Below, piece after piece: positions 37,214 through 45,390 of a stretch of DNA of 64,000 bases. A program made the translations under genes and the position numbers. Positions within the stretch are counted from its first letter, which is position 1, and every line of letters starts with the position of its first letter. Under the pieces are notes generated by a model. That model made no database searches and was not told where the DNA came from. It worked only from the letters and a program-made list of their open reading frames with translations. The stretch is from Pleomorphomonas sp. (GTDB lineage: Bacteria; Pseudomonadota; Alphaproteobacteria; Rhizobiales; Pleomorphomonadaceae). The stretch covers positions 1-64,000 of the forward strand of contig JARKNW010000115.1 in NCBI GenBank assembly GCA_029976075.1, given 5' to 3'.

Positions 37214-37353
37214 GTGGGAACGCTCCTGGAAGTTCGAGGAATGAGAAAACGGCGGCTGGGATGTGAAGACGCGAGCCATCGCCACGCCGAATATTCCGGC
37301 AATGGCGAACGTCAGGGCTGTCGGATCGGAGGGCCGGGATTAGGCCGTGATTG

Positions 37354-37959
37354 TCACGCCGCGAGAGCCTTGTGCGCGGGCCGGTAGTGGATCGGCAGCT
37401 TGGCGACAATCTCCGCCTTGGTGAGATCGATCAGGAGCTTGGCCTCGCCCTGCGGTTTGCTGGAGTAGACCATTACCCAGCGCGCGCCTCGAACCGCTGA
37501 AGGCCAAGTCTCGTCGGCATAGCCCCGATAGGCGTCCCTGGTGTCGCTCCAGATGTGTTCGAGCCGCTCGGCCTCGCTCATTGCCCGTTCCGGACGAGAC
37601 TCCCTTGCTACGATGGCCTGCCGCATTCGCTCAGCTTCCTGGCGCCGTGAGAGATCGCAATACCCGTGAAAATGCCTGACACGATCGTTGATCGGGATGG
37701 TGAAGAAGACGCTGGTGACGGCCCCGATCATGAACTCGCGCAGGGCGAACATGCCTCCTCTCATCCAGAGCGGCGGCAGGACATCCAGCATGTAGTCGCA
37801 TTCGCTCTGGCCAAGCTCGAACCACTCGCCGGCATAGAGCGGGGTTGCGTCTACCGAGAACCGCCCTGGTTGCTTGGCATGGCGATCGAACAGGCGGAAC
37901 ATCTGCGGCCGGTCGGCGCATCCGAACCAGATCTTGCGGAAGTTGTCGGACGAGATCAT
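37354..37959 (-). CDS. DUF1419 family protein
   Basis: The 201-residue protein matches DUF1419 of rhizobial plasmids: FGCADRPQMFRLFDRHAKQP, LYAGEWFELGQSECDYML, LPPLWMRGGMFALREFMIG and LEHIWSDTRDAYRGYADETW. Function is unknown. It sits upstream of the methylase-helicase on the same strand, with a hairpin-rich leader. Confidence 0.75.
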   Translation of the reverse strand: MISSDNFRKIWFGCADRPQMFRLFDRHAKQPGRFSVDATPLYAGEWFELGQSECDYMLDVLPPLWMRGGMFALREFMIGAVTSVFFTIPINDRVRHFHGYCDLSRRQEAERMRQAIVARESRPERAMSEAERLEHIWSDTRDAYRGYADETWPSAVRGARWVMVYSSKPQGEAKLLIDLTKAEIVAKLPIHYRPAHKALAA

Positions 37960-38070
37960 GGGGAACTCCTTCGCTCAAAGGTGGTCGAACGAGCCCGGCG
38001 GATCGCTCATCCGATCCTTTTCTCCGGGTCTTCGTGACCCCTCCCCGTCGCCGCCTCTCCGTCTGGGCGG

Positions 38071-38111
38071 GTCAAGGGCCGGTGTCAGCCGGGCGAAGCT
38101 TCACCCTTGAC
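38071..38111. repeat. Nested hairpin upstream of the DUF1419 gene
   Basis: GTCAAGGG (38071-38078) pairs perfectly with CCCTTGAC (38104-38111) and encloses the palindrome GAAGCTTC (about 38094-38101). A further hairpin GGGTC-TTCGT-GACCC lies at about 38026-38040. The design recalls the nested repeats upstream of DUF736 and the ParB-domain gene. Confidence 0.65.
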
Positions 38112-38195
38112 GCGACCGGCGGACATGCGGCAGGCCTGACGTACCTTTCCATTCCCTCTTTCTTGCATTTCCCGATTTCTCGCCCATAATGATAG

Positions 38196-38209
38196 CATTG
38201 CTAGCAATG
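38196..38209. promoter_or_regulatory. Palindromic operator of the second VapBC operon
   Basis: CATTGCTAGCAATG is a perfect 14-base palindrome ending 9 bases before the antitoxin start. FitA/VapB antitoxins bind such sites for autorepression. Confidence 0.75.
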
Positions 38210-38218
38210 GAGTGATCC

Positions 38219-38458
38219 ATGGCCGGAAGCCTGCACGTCCGTAACCTCGACGAAGATCTGATTTCGAAATTGAAGCTGCGCGCGGCGCGCCACGGCCGCT
38301 CCGCCGAAGCTGAGCACCGGGCCATCTTGCGTCAGGTTCTCGACAGCGTGCCGGAACCCTCTTTCGATGATCTGGCTGCCGAACTGCGGCAGCTCACCGC
38401 CTCGCGCAAACAAACCCCGTCCGAGCTTCTCCAGAGCGAAGGGCGGGATGAACGGTGA
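38219..38458 (+). CDS. FitA/VapB-type antitoxin (second pair)
   Basis: The 79-residue protein starts MAGSLHVRNLDEDLISKLKL and continues RAARHGRSAEAEHRAILRQV, the ribbon-helix-helix FitA signature. Its C-terminus (ELRQLTASRKQTPSELLQSE) would bind the toxin. It is a distinct subtype from the antitoxin at 13.1 kb. Start at ATG 38219. The gene overlaps the toxin by 4 bases (GTGA). Confidence 0.9.
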   Translation: MAGSLHVRNLDEDLISKLKLRAARHGRSAEAEHRAILRQVLDSVPEPSFDDLAAELRQLTASRKQTPSELLQSEGRDER

Positions 38459-38898
38459 AAGAAACACTGATCATTGACGCAAGCGTCGCCGTGAAATGGG
38501 TCATTGCGGAAGATGGCGGAGAAGATGCGGTCCGGTTACGCTCGACCTTCATTTCTATCGCGCCGGAACTCCTGCTGCCGGAATGCGCCAATATTCTCTG
38601 GAAGAAGGTCCAGCGGAAAGAATTGGAGCCAAACGAAGCCACCCTTGCTATCGCCCTCATAGAGCGTTCCGGCATTTCGTTTCAGTCCATGCAGGGCCTC
38701 AGCGAGACGGCAACACGCCTTGCCATCGAGCTGGGCCATCCCGCCTATGACTGCGTCTACCTAGCCCTCGCGTTGCGGCAAAAGCTCCGCTTCGTCACCG
38801 CGGACAAACGCTTGTTGGCGACGGTGGCACAAAGGGGTTCGCCGGAGCTTGCAGGATTGTGCTTTGCCCTTGAGGATGCCGGTCGGCCCATCCGCTAA
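38455..38898 (+). CDS. VapC-type PIN-domain toxin (second pair)
   Basis: The 147-residue PIN protein has the acidic residues in LIIDASVAVKWVIAEDGGED, LLLPECANILWKKVQRKELE, and the C-terminal AYDCVYLALALRQKLRFVTA followed by DKRLL. Its start is GTG at 38455, overlapping the antitoxin stop. It is probably an RNase toxin and looks intact. Confidence 0.9.
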   Translation: MKETLIIDASVAVKWVIAEDGGEDAVRLRSTFISIAPELLLPECANILWKKVQRKELEPNEATLAIALIERSGISFQSMQGLSETATRLAIELGHPAYDCVYLALALRQKLRFVTADKRLLATVAQRGSPELAGLCFALEDAGRPIR

Positions 38899-38927
38899 AC
38901 GCGCCAAGACCGGCGCCGTGCCAGGCA

Positions 38928-39836
38928 TCATCTTCGGCGGCAGAAACCATTCACTCGTAGAGCATCATTCCAGTCTTCCGCAGGAGACTTGAGACGGAGC
39001 CAATCGCAACCCGCGGCATCGGCGATTTCCCTCAACCGGGCGGCAAAGACTTCCCCTTGCGCATTGGCATCCGTCGCCGCGACAAGCTGGGCGCCCGACC
39101 GACGGGCCAGTGAGCGTATGGACGCCGCCGTTGTCGGGGACCAGCCGCCTCCAGTGCTGAGATAAAGGCTTTCCTTACGGAAGCCCTCGAGACTTGCGAG
39201 GCTCATGGCGTCAATCGCCGCCTCGGTGACCACAAGCCGAAGGCCGTCAAGCACCCCGAGCCTGAACAGAATCTTGGCGCCGCCGCTGGCAAAACCGCGC
39301 CATTCCGGTCCGCGTTCCTCCCAGCCAGTCACGATCCCCTTCTCGTCGACATGAGCCGCCCACATGCTGCCATGTGGTCCCTCTCGCAGGACGTTCTGAT
39401 CCGTCGCCACACGGAGAACTTGCTCGGAGATCCCCCTGATGTCTCGGAGATAGCTCCACGTCGCCGAACCACACCAGGGCGGCCGCCGCGCCCGCCATCG
39501 CTCCGCCAAAGACATCATGTTTTCCCGCGACCGTGACGGCCGAGCCCACCGCGGCTCCTGCGGGATAAACCCGACAAGATCAGCGGCTATGGCGAGCGCG
39601 CCTGTGAACGAAGCACCTTCCAGATGCTGGATCAGGGAGAGCACATCGCCCTTGGCGTCCGATAACGGATCAAACCAACCCTTGCCGTCATGGATGACGA
39701 TGATGATGTCGTCGCTTCGGCGAAACTTGATCGCCCGGCGGGTGCTCTCCCTTATGTCGATGGCAAAGTCTGCTTTCTCCAACACGACAGAGCATTCCAC
39801 CCTCCCCTTCAGATTCTCGATTTCTCGTGCGTCCAT
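38928..39836 (-). CDS. DUF3991 and TOPRIM domain protein (primase-like)
   Basis: The 302-residue protein has an N-terminal DUF3991-like segment (FDPLSDAKGDVLSLIQHLEG, a primase zinc-finger-like fold without the cysteines). A TOPRIM domain follows with RLVVTEAAIDAMSLASLEG and LVAATDANAQGEVFAARLRE (the DxNxxG form of the DxDxxG motif). Such proteins are common on alphaproteobacterial plasmids and may prime DNA synthesis on transferred single strands. The leader 39837-40043 holds CGCGCG-TTT-CGCGCG and other short repeats but no gene. Confidence 0.82.
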   Translation of the reverse strand: MDAREIENLKGRVECSVVLEKADFAIDIRESTRRAIKFRRSDDIIIVIHDGKGWFDPLSDAKGDVLSLIQHLEGASFTGALAIAADLVGFIPQEPRWARPSRSRENMMSLAERWRARRPPWCGSATWSYLRDIRGISEQVLRVATDQNVLREGPHGSMWAAHVDEKGIVTGWEERGPEWRGFASGGAKILFRLGVLDGLRLVVTEAAIDAMSLASLEGFRKESLYLSTGGGWSPTTAASIRSLARRSGAQLVAATDANAQGEVFAARLREIADAAGCDWLRLKSPAEDWNDALRVNGFCRRR

Positions 39837-40043
39837 AGTCTTCCCAGGCGCGTCCCGCCTGCCCCTTTCGAGTTATTTGGATCTTCGCGCGTTTCGCGCG
39901 ACACGGCCGTCAGTCCGCGAAGGGCGAGCCTTGCCAAGGGCGCGAGTGATGCAACTAACGAAATAGGGAGTGGAATCGCGCGCGGCGGCAGCCTCCCTTG
40001 GCCAGCGCCGCCCGCAAGCGGCACCAGGCAGACCAATGCCGGC

Positions 40044-40229
40044 TCAATGAGCCGGCTGGAACATGTGCGGATCAAACTCATTGATGACATCCAACTCGTC
40101 ATCGGCATCGAGTTCGTTGGACGGCAGAACACCGTATTCCGAGCCTGACTTGAACAGTGTTACCGGGACCATCAGGATGTGGGCGAGTTGAAAGGCGTGT
40201 TGTTGAGCAACAGCGAGGTCGTGTGACAT
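40044..40229 (-). CDS. Small acidic hypothetical protein
   Basis: A 61-residue frame starts MSHDLAVAQQHAFQLAHILM and ends NEFDPHMFQPAH, with an acidic patch ELDADDELDVINE. The pattern suggests a real small plasmid protein, but there is no domain I can name. An alternative start at 40244 adds five residues. Confidence 0.5.
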   Translation of the reverse strand: MSHDLAVAQQHAFQLAHILMVPVTLFKSGSEYGVLPSNELDADDELDVINEFDPHMFQPAH

Positions 40230-40644
40230 TTTGAAGGGCTCCACCGAGAGCGGGCCAATTCCCGCTCGATGGCTCCCCGAAAGAACTGAGATCGGTCGCG
40301 GTCATCGCGAAAGCAAAGCGGCAGCGACGGCACGCTGGCGTAGCCGACCCCGAAGCGGGTTGATCGGAGAAGATCCGGATCAGTTCAGGACGCCATCGCA
40401 TGAAGAGCGGGATTGGGCAGGTCTCGCAGGACGCTCCTGGAACAGCACGCCAACAAGAACTGAACTGGAAACAAGCAGGCGCTTGCCAGCACCATCTCAC
40501 TGGCGGAAGGAACTTGAAATCTGGCGGTGACACGCCGCTCGTCCGACCTGCTGCCGTCGGCGCCAGTCCGCAACAGAAGGCTGCCTTTCCGAACGCCCCA
40601 CTCATCCTGAGACAGCCGAAGTCCAGCGTCGTTTGTATGGAATA
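40230..40644. other. Geneless region downstream of repC
   Basis: Open frames here (such as 40231-40530 plus) lack ribosome-binding sites and similarity. I see no gene; the region leads to the two 18-bp palindromes at 40645 and 40706. Confidence 0.4.
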
Positions 40645-40662
40645 GTGTCTCAGTTGAGACAC
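40645..40662. repeat. 18-bp palindrome, copy 1 (candidate centromere site)
   Basis: GTGTCTCA-GT-TGAGACAC, a perfect 8+2+8 palindrome about 95 bases downstream of the repC stop. Its reverse complement recurs at 40706-40723. In repABC plasmids, RepB binds short palindromic parS sites within or next to the cassette, so these are candidates. Confidence 0.65.
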
Positions 40663-40705
40663 CTCTTGCAGGGACGCAACCTTGTTTAGCCCGACACCGA
40701 GATAG

Positions 40706-40723
40706 GTGTCTCAACTGAGACAC
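40706..40723. repeat. 18-bp palindrome, copy 2 (candidate centromere site)
   Basis: GTGTCTCA-AC-TGAGACAC, the reverse complement of copy 1, with 43 bases between the two. It ends 33 bases from the repC stop. Confidence 0.65.
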
Positions 40724-40756
40724 CCCGGAAGCGGAACCATTTACGCATGATACCCG

Positions 40757-41962
40757 TCATATTGCCATCTGCGCTTTCGCCCTCTGCCGTAGCAGTGACA
40801 CGACGATAGGGCCAGGCGAGAACTGCCCACTGCGCGCCCTCGATGAAAGGCTTCGCAAGTAGCCACCAGGCGAGGCGATAGATTCCGCCCGTTGCAGAAT
40901 GGTCACCACTGTCACCGCCGCTCCGCTCTCACCCATGCTCCCGACGGCTTCCTCCCAGGCATCCGGCGAGATGCCGAGGGCCGGGCGGACGGCTTCGGCT
41001 GCTCGCACCAAGTCCTCCCACGACCGGACCCTACCCGCAGTCCAATCACGTAAACTCGGACACGCCGCAAGCACCGCGGGAAGATCGATCCTCGGCGTTT
41101 CATTGGGATGCGAACCTTGCCTTGCGGCTGCCGAAGGCCTCTTCATGTCGGGTGCAACCTCTGGCCCAGTCGCCTGCGCCTTTTCCTGGGGCAGTTCAGA
41201 TTCATGAAAGTCTGGATTTGAATCCTGTATATGACGCTCAGTCTGAGTCACATTGCCGCTCGGATTCCTGGAATTAACAAGAATTGCCAGCGCCTTATCG
41301 GCTTCCGCCTTCAACATTCCTAGATCGAAGGCCAAATCTTCAAGCTCCGTGAGCGATGCCGTCCGTGAGGGGGCGGGGGGAATGGGCCGCACGGTCACTG
41401 CGGCGCCTTCGTTGACAAGGCACTCGACCGTCCCGGCAATGTCTCTCCGCAGCAACGTCACCTTTTCTCTCGTCTCCTTGAGAAGCCTTCGATCACGAGC
41501 CATCTCGGCAGCCATGCACTCAAGTTCAGCCGCCCTGACGACAAGCGGCGTGAGCTCAAACCCGAAGGCGAGGGCAATCGTACCGTCATCGCCCTTGCGG
41601 GCATACCGCTTCCCGTTCGGACTGTCGCGCCGGATGACGAGCCCTCTCTCAACGAGCTGGGCGATATGCCTCCGGAGCGTCGGCGCGGCCATCCCATGCG
41701 CACGGGCAGAAAGCGTGGCATTCGATGGGAAGACGACCTCCCCGACCTTGATCTCATCGCCTTGAACAAATGACAGCATGGCATGAAGCACCGCCACAGC
41801 ACGGTCAGAGACACCAAGCCGCGTGCGGGCATCAGAGATCGACCGCAGGACGGCCCATTTTGAGGCTTTGGTTTCTTGCGGACAAGCCGCAGCCGTTGCC
41901 TGCACGACCGCTTGCGCGACCGTCAGGCGTCCCCCAAAGGGGGCGCTAGAGATATGATTCAC
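40757..41962 (-). CDS. repC: Replication initiator RepC
   Basis: The 401-residue protein is the initiator of a repABC plasmid: KWAVLRSISDARTRLGVSDR, AVAVLHAMLSFVQGDE, FPSNATLSARAHGMAAPTLR and RHIAQLVERGLVIRRDSPNG, a winged-helix DNA-binding half typical of RepC, then an acidic linker and a C-terminal domain. In the family the replication origin lies within repC itself. It is third in the repABC operon, separated from repB by 163 bases that encode the antisense RNA. Confidence 0.95.
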   Translation of the reverse strand: MNHISSAPFGGRLTVAQAVVQATAAACPQETKASKWAVLRSISDARTRLGVSDRAVAVLHAMLSFVQGDEIKVGEVVFPSNATLSARAHGMAAPTLRRHIAQLVERGLVIRRDSPNGKRYARKGDDGTIALAFGFELTPLVVRAAELECMAAEMARDRRLLKETREKVTLLRRDIAGTVECLVNEGAAVTVRPIPPAPSRTASLTELEDLAFDLGMLKAEADKALAILVNSRNPSGNVTQTERHIQDSNPDFHESELPQEKAQATGPEVAPDMKRPSAAARQGSHPNETPRIDLPAVLAACPSLRDWTAGRVRSWEDLVRAAEAVRPALGISPDAWEEAVGSMGESGAAVTVVTILQRAESIASPGGYLRSLSSRARSGQFSPGPIVVSLLRQRAKAQMAI

Positions 41963-42026
41963 AGTTCCTTGTCCTCTTGTGCGAAGACAAAGTTAGAGGG
42001 ATCACCCGTTTGGGCGTTCCGAGGTC

Positions 42027-42114
42027 TTGACGACTATGTCCGGGAGCAGTTATCTCTGTCGTTGCTACACATCAGAGATGGGGCTTCCGGCGGAAACGTT
42101 AGGGGCCCCTTTTC
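42027..42114 (+). ncRNA. Antisense RNA (ctRNA, incA) controlling repC
   Basis: On the strand opposite repABC, in the repB-repC gap, is a near-ideal sigma-70 promoter: TTGACG (42027-42032), a 17-base spacer and TTATCT (42050-42055). About 25 bases past the predicted start (near 42062) is a GC-rich hairpin (GGGGC at 42080 pairing with GCCCC at 42105, with inner TTCC/GGAA), followed by TTTT at 42110-42113. This gives an RNA of about 50-55 bases. It matches the ctRNA of repABC plasmids, which blocks repC translation and determines incompatibility. Confidence 0.88.
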
Positions 42115-42125
42115 CTTTGTCCGTG

Positions 42126-43217
42126 TCACTCCTCTGGGGTATTGCCGACCGATGTGTCGGAAACACTAGCTGATTCTGGGTTCCGCGTTGGGTCCTCGGT
42201 TTGAGCAGAAAACTCGGCGTGCAGCGCAGGTACGCGCTCGGCAAGCCAAGTTCCGAAATCCACGTCCTCAAGTTTCAGCGTCGCCGCCTTAGCGCCACGA
42301 ACGAACGACCCCACTGTACGGCCGCCCGGCAGGGACAGCGTAGCCGCGGACAGCCGCGACATATGAGCGGCCGGCCGGAACACCTCGGTATCCGGCGCGG
42401 CGGCCATCAGAATGGCCTCGAAGCGCTCGTCCGAAGGAAGCGAGGAAAAAGCCGGGGTGGAGAGGGCCGAGCGAACAGCGGGCGAAACACCATTCGCCAA
42501 ACGGTCAGCGAGCTCCAGCCACCTCGGTCGGCCGACCCTGGGCGCACGTCCGATAGCGTGAATGATGTCGGCCGGAATCTTCCGCGCCGCCGAGATCATT
42601 TGGTTCGCGTTCTGACGCTGAATGGAAAGAGCCGCTGCAATTGCCCGCTGCGGGAAACCACGCTCACCGAGCTTCAATGCAAAGACGGCTTGCTCGATCC
42701 AGGAAAGGTCCTGCCGAGCCGAGTTTTCGATGCCCTGGGCGAGCACCAGTTGCTCGTCCGTCAGGGGCTTAACAACGGCACGAACCGTTAGCCCGAGTTC
42801 AGCCGCAGCTCGAAGCCGACGATGGCCGTAAGCAGCCTCGTAACGGTCCGGATCAGTCGGGTGCGGTCGGACCAAGATAGGAACCTGCTGCCCATTCTCG
42901 GCAATCGACGCCTTTAGGGTGTCGAACGCCTCGGCATTGTCATCTTCCATGCGGTCAGCATGGGGAGAAGGCTGCACGAGGCTCGCATCGAGCTCGATGA
43001 CCTGCGCACCAGACGCGACCAGCCTGCGAAGCTCTTCGGCTTCGCGTTCAGCCCTCGTCAGCGTGCTCTCCAGAGTTTTGATGCTGCCGGAGGGCATGTG
43101 CTTTAGCGCCCGCGTTGATGCGTCAGCCTTGTCGGCCGGGGAGGGGGCACCAGAGACATCTTCCTCGTCGTCAATTAGCCCGAGAATACCGCGGCTGCGA
43201 TCACGCTGCTTGCTCAT
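42126..43217 (-). CDS. repB: Partition protein RepB
   Basis: The 363-residue ParB-like protein has QVIELDASLVQPSPHADRME, ENGQQVPILVRPHPTDPDRY and YGHRRLRAAAELGLTVRAVV, then a helix-turn-helix (RAIAAALSIQRQNANQMISA). It binds centromere sites and works with RepA. The start overlaps the RepA stop as ATGA, so the two are coupled. Confidence 0.95.
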   Translation of the reverse strand: MSKQRDRSRGILGLIDDEEDVSGAPSPADKADASTRALKHMPSGSIKTLESTLTRAEREAEELRRLVASGAQVIELDASLVQPSPHADRMEDDNAEAFDTLKASIAENGQQVPILVRPHPTDPDRYEAAYGHRRLRAAAELGLTVRAVVKPLTDEQLVLAQGIENSARQDLSWIEQAVFALKLGERGFPQRAIAAALSIQRQNANQMISAARKIPADIIHAIGRAPRVGRPRWLELADRLANGVSPAVRSALSTPAFSSLPSDERFEAILMAAAPDTEVFRPAAHMSRLSAATLSLPGGRTVGSFVRGAKAATLKLEDVDFGTWLAERVPALHAEFSAQTEDPTRNPESASVSDTSVGNTPEE

Positions 43218-44425
43218 GCGCGCCCCCATGACTTGGTGAGCAGGCTCTCGATCTCCTCGCAAACCCCGTTCATCGACTCTAGGGCGCGGTCGTAGGTACC
43301 ACGGCCGACATCGGCGCGGTCGATTTCATAGATCGTCCGACGAAAGAGGCCTGCGCTCGAAATGGCTGCCGACTGGACGGCCGGGCGTGTCAGCACTTGC
43401 TGCTTGAAGAGGGAACGGAGCAAGGAGACGATATCGACCTCCGTTGCGTCGTTCGGGTTGTGCCTGGTGATCAGGAAGTTGATCCAGTCGCGTTGGAACG
43501 CACCACCGCGCTTCTCGACAACGTTGAGCAGGTCTGAAGCCATTAGGAGGAAGGCCGACAAGCTCATTACGTCCAGCATGTGGGGGAATACCGGGATCAG
43601 AACACCCGTGGCGGCCGTCAAAGCGGAGAGCGTCAGAAAGCCGAGCTGAGGAGGGCAATCGAGCACGACGATGTCGTAGTCATCCTCGACCTCGGCTAGC
43701 ACTTCGGCGATCCGGCGGAAAAACGGGGACGTTCCGCGCTGCTGCATGGCAACCGGAACTTCGTGCTCCCACTCCTGGAGTTCAATGGCCCCCGGAATGA
43801 GGTCGATGCCCTCGAAATATGTCTCGCGGATTACGTCTCGGATATTGCGGCGATCGTCATCGTAGCGGATCGCGCCGTAGAGACTCTCGTTGTCTCCAAG
43901 ATCGGTCTCGGGCTGAATGCCGAAGATGGCCGTCATGGAGCCTTGCGGGTCGAGGTCGATAGCCAGCACCCTATAGCCGCGCAGGGCCAAGTAATGAGCC
44001 GCCGTCGCACTCGTCGTCGTCTTGCCGGAACCGCCCTTAAACGAAGCGCAGGCGATAACCTGCAACCTTTCTCCCGGCCGACGACGTGGGAATACCTGGA
44101 GCGCGTTCTTAGGACGTGTTCCGGCGAAATGCTGCCGAAGAACATTTATGTCCGCGAGCGAGTACAGCCTCTTGCCGCCAGCACCAAGCTCTGGCTGGGG
44201 CCCAATGCCGTCTATGCTAAGCTGCCTGAGATGAGAGTCGCTGATCCCCAGAAGCTTCGAGGCCTCGCCGGAACTGAATTTGCGAAGCTGCTTCCGCGCA
44301 TCGGGCGCATAAATCTTCTGCCGCATCTTGGAGATGCGTGACGAAAGCACCTCGGCAAGGCGGTCGAAACCCATTTGCTGGGGCACTTCATTCGAAGTGG
44401 GGAGCGGGGCGGCTTTCGACGCCAT
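43214..44425 (-). CDS. repA: Partition ATPase RepA
   Basis: The 403-residue ParA-like protein has an N-terminal helix-turn-helix (SGEASKLLGISDSHLRQLSI). The deviant Walker A is ASFKGGSGKTTTS, the A' motif LAIDLDPQGS and the Walker B VVLDCPPQLG. In repABC plasmids it drives partition and represses the operon with RepB. It is divergent from traI, the arrangement seen in Ti plasmids. Confidence 0.95.
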   Translation of the reverse strand: MASKAAPLPTSNEVPQQMGFDRLAEVLSSRISKMRQKIYAPDARKQLRKFSSGEASKLLGISDSHLRQLSIDGIGPQPELGAGGKRLYSLADINVLRQHFAGTRPKNALQVFPRRRPGERLQVIACASFKGGSGKTTTSATAAHYLALRGYRVLAIDLDPQGSMTAIFGIQPETDLGDNESLYGAIRYDDDRRNIRDVIRETYFEGIDLIPGAIELQEWEHEVPVAMQQRGTSPFFRRIAEVLAEVEDDYDIVVLDCPPQLGFLTLSALTAATGVLIPVFPHMLDVMSLSAFLLMASDLLNVVEKRGGAFQRDWINFLITRHNPNDATEVDIVSLLRSLFKQQVLTRPAVQSAAISSAGLFRRTIYEIDRADVGRGTYDRALESMNGVCEEIESLLTKSWGRA

Positions 44426-44740
44426 TCCATGGCCTCCAACGGTATTTGCGCCCTCAAGCGCTTCATTGCCGTCAGAATGAACACGATTCCCCGATTCCGT
44501 AAAGAAATATTGGGTTAACGAAATCCTAATGACCCCTTGGATGGCATCGGCCTCTCAGAACCGAGTGTGCACAATGGCTTTTTCCTGCTGGCTTATGGCC
44601 CGCAGCCGCCCCGTATCTCGGACTCGGGACCTAGTCTAGTCCACGACCAGTCCCCCAAGCACTCATACTTTCATTAGTCGTCACGCCACCCCAGACATGG
44701 CTTCTTGCGCTCCTTAATTGTCAGATTCGGAGCCAGAAAC
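44426..44740. promoter_or_regulatory. repABC-traI divergent promoter region
   Basis: This 315-base spacer should hold the repA and traI promoters. An AT-rich stretch (about 44480-44535) lies near repA. I see GGAC and GTCC half-sites near 44625-44650 but no convincing 18-bp tra box of the Ti type. GGAG precedes the traI start by 10 bases. Confidence 0.5.
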
Positions 44741-45376
44741 ATGCGAGCGATCGCGATTTCTCCTGAGCATTTTCGGTCCCAGGCGGCCATTCTTGACCGG
44801 ATGCATCAGCTGCGAGCGCGGGTCTTCCATGACCGCCTGAACTGGGACGTGAAGGTTCGCGACGGGCGCGAGCGCGACGAGTTTGACCTCTGCCAGCCGA
44901 CATACATTCTTGTCGTCGATGCGCGGGAAGCGGTGGTTGGTGCCGTTCGTCTCCTGCCAGCGACGGGACCCACGCTCCTGTCCGTGCTCTTTCCGGAGTT
45001 GGGAGGGCAGGGACTGTTCCGTCCACACGCCGCCATGATCGAGAGTTCACGCTTTTGCGTCGACACCTCGCTCACCGCTGCATACGAACCCGGTGGGCAG
45101 GGCCAAGCGTTGCACAGCGCGACCTGGACCCTATTTGCCGCCATCATCGAATGGTCGATGGCCAATGGCTACGGCGAGCTGATCACGGCAACGGACCTTC
45201 GGATTGAACGGATCCTGCGCCGGGCCGGTTGGCCAATGGCGCGGATTGGCGAACCCAAACTGATCGGCAACACGAAGGCCGTGGTGGGCTTGTTGCCGAC
45301 TAACAGGACAAGCTTCGAGACCGTTAGACCAGCAGGCTATTCGTCGATCCTCCGGCCGACGCGGCGAGCGGCCTAA
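44741..45376 (+). CDS. traI: Acyl-homoserine-lactone synthase TraI (LuxI family)
   Basis: The 211-residue enzyme makes an N-acyl-homoserine-lactone signal. Conserved LuxI residues are visible: RARVFHDRLNWDVKVRDG, EFDLCQPTYILVVDA, VVGAVRLLPATGPT and IESSRFCVD. In Ti plasmids TraI makes 3-oxo-C8-homoserine lactone, and TraR with this signal switches on transfer and replication. It is 14 bases upstream of trbB, the normal first gene of the trb operon. No traR or traM is seen in the window. Confidence 0.93.
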   Translation: MRAIAISPEHFRSQAAILDRMHQLRARVFHDRLNWDVKVRDGRERDEFDLCQPTYILVVDAREAVVGAVRLLPATGPTLLSVLFPELGGQGLFRPHAAMIESSRFCVDTSLTAAYEPGGQGQALHSATWTLFAAIIEWSMANGYGELITATDLRIERILRRAGWPMARIGEPKLIGNTKAVVGLLPTNRTSFETVRPAGYSSILRPTRRAA

Positions 45377-45390
45377 GCGGGACATCGTCC

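Noticed and set aside
44426..44740. Ti-type tra box upstream of traI
   Set aside because: Only weak GGAC/GTCC half-sites were seen; no 18-bp palindrome with the known consensus.
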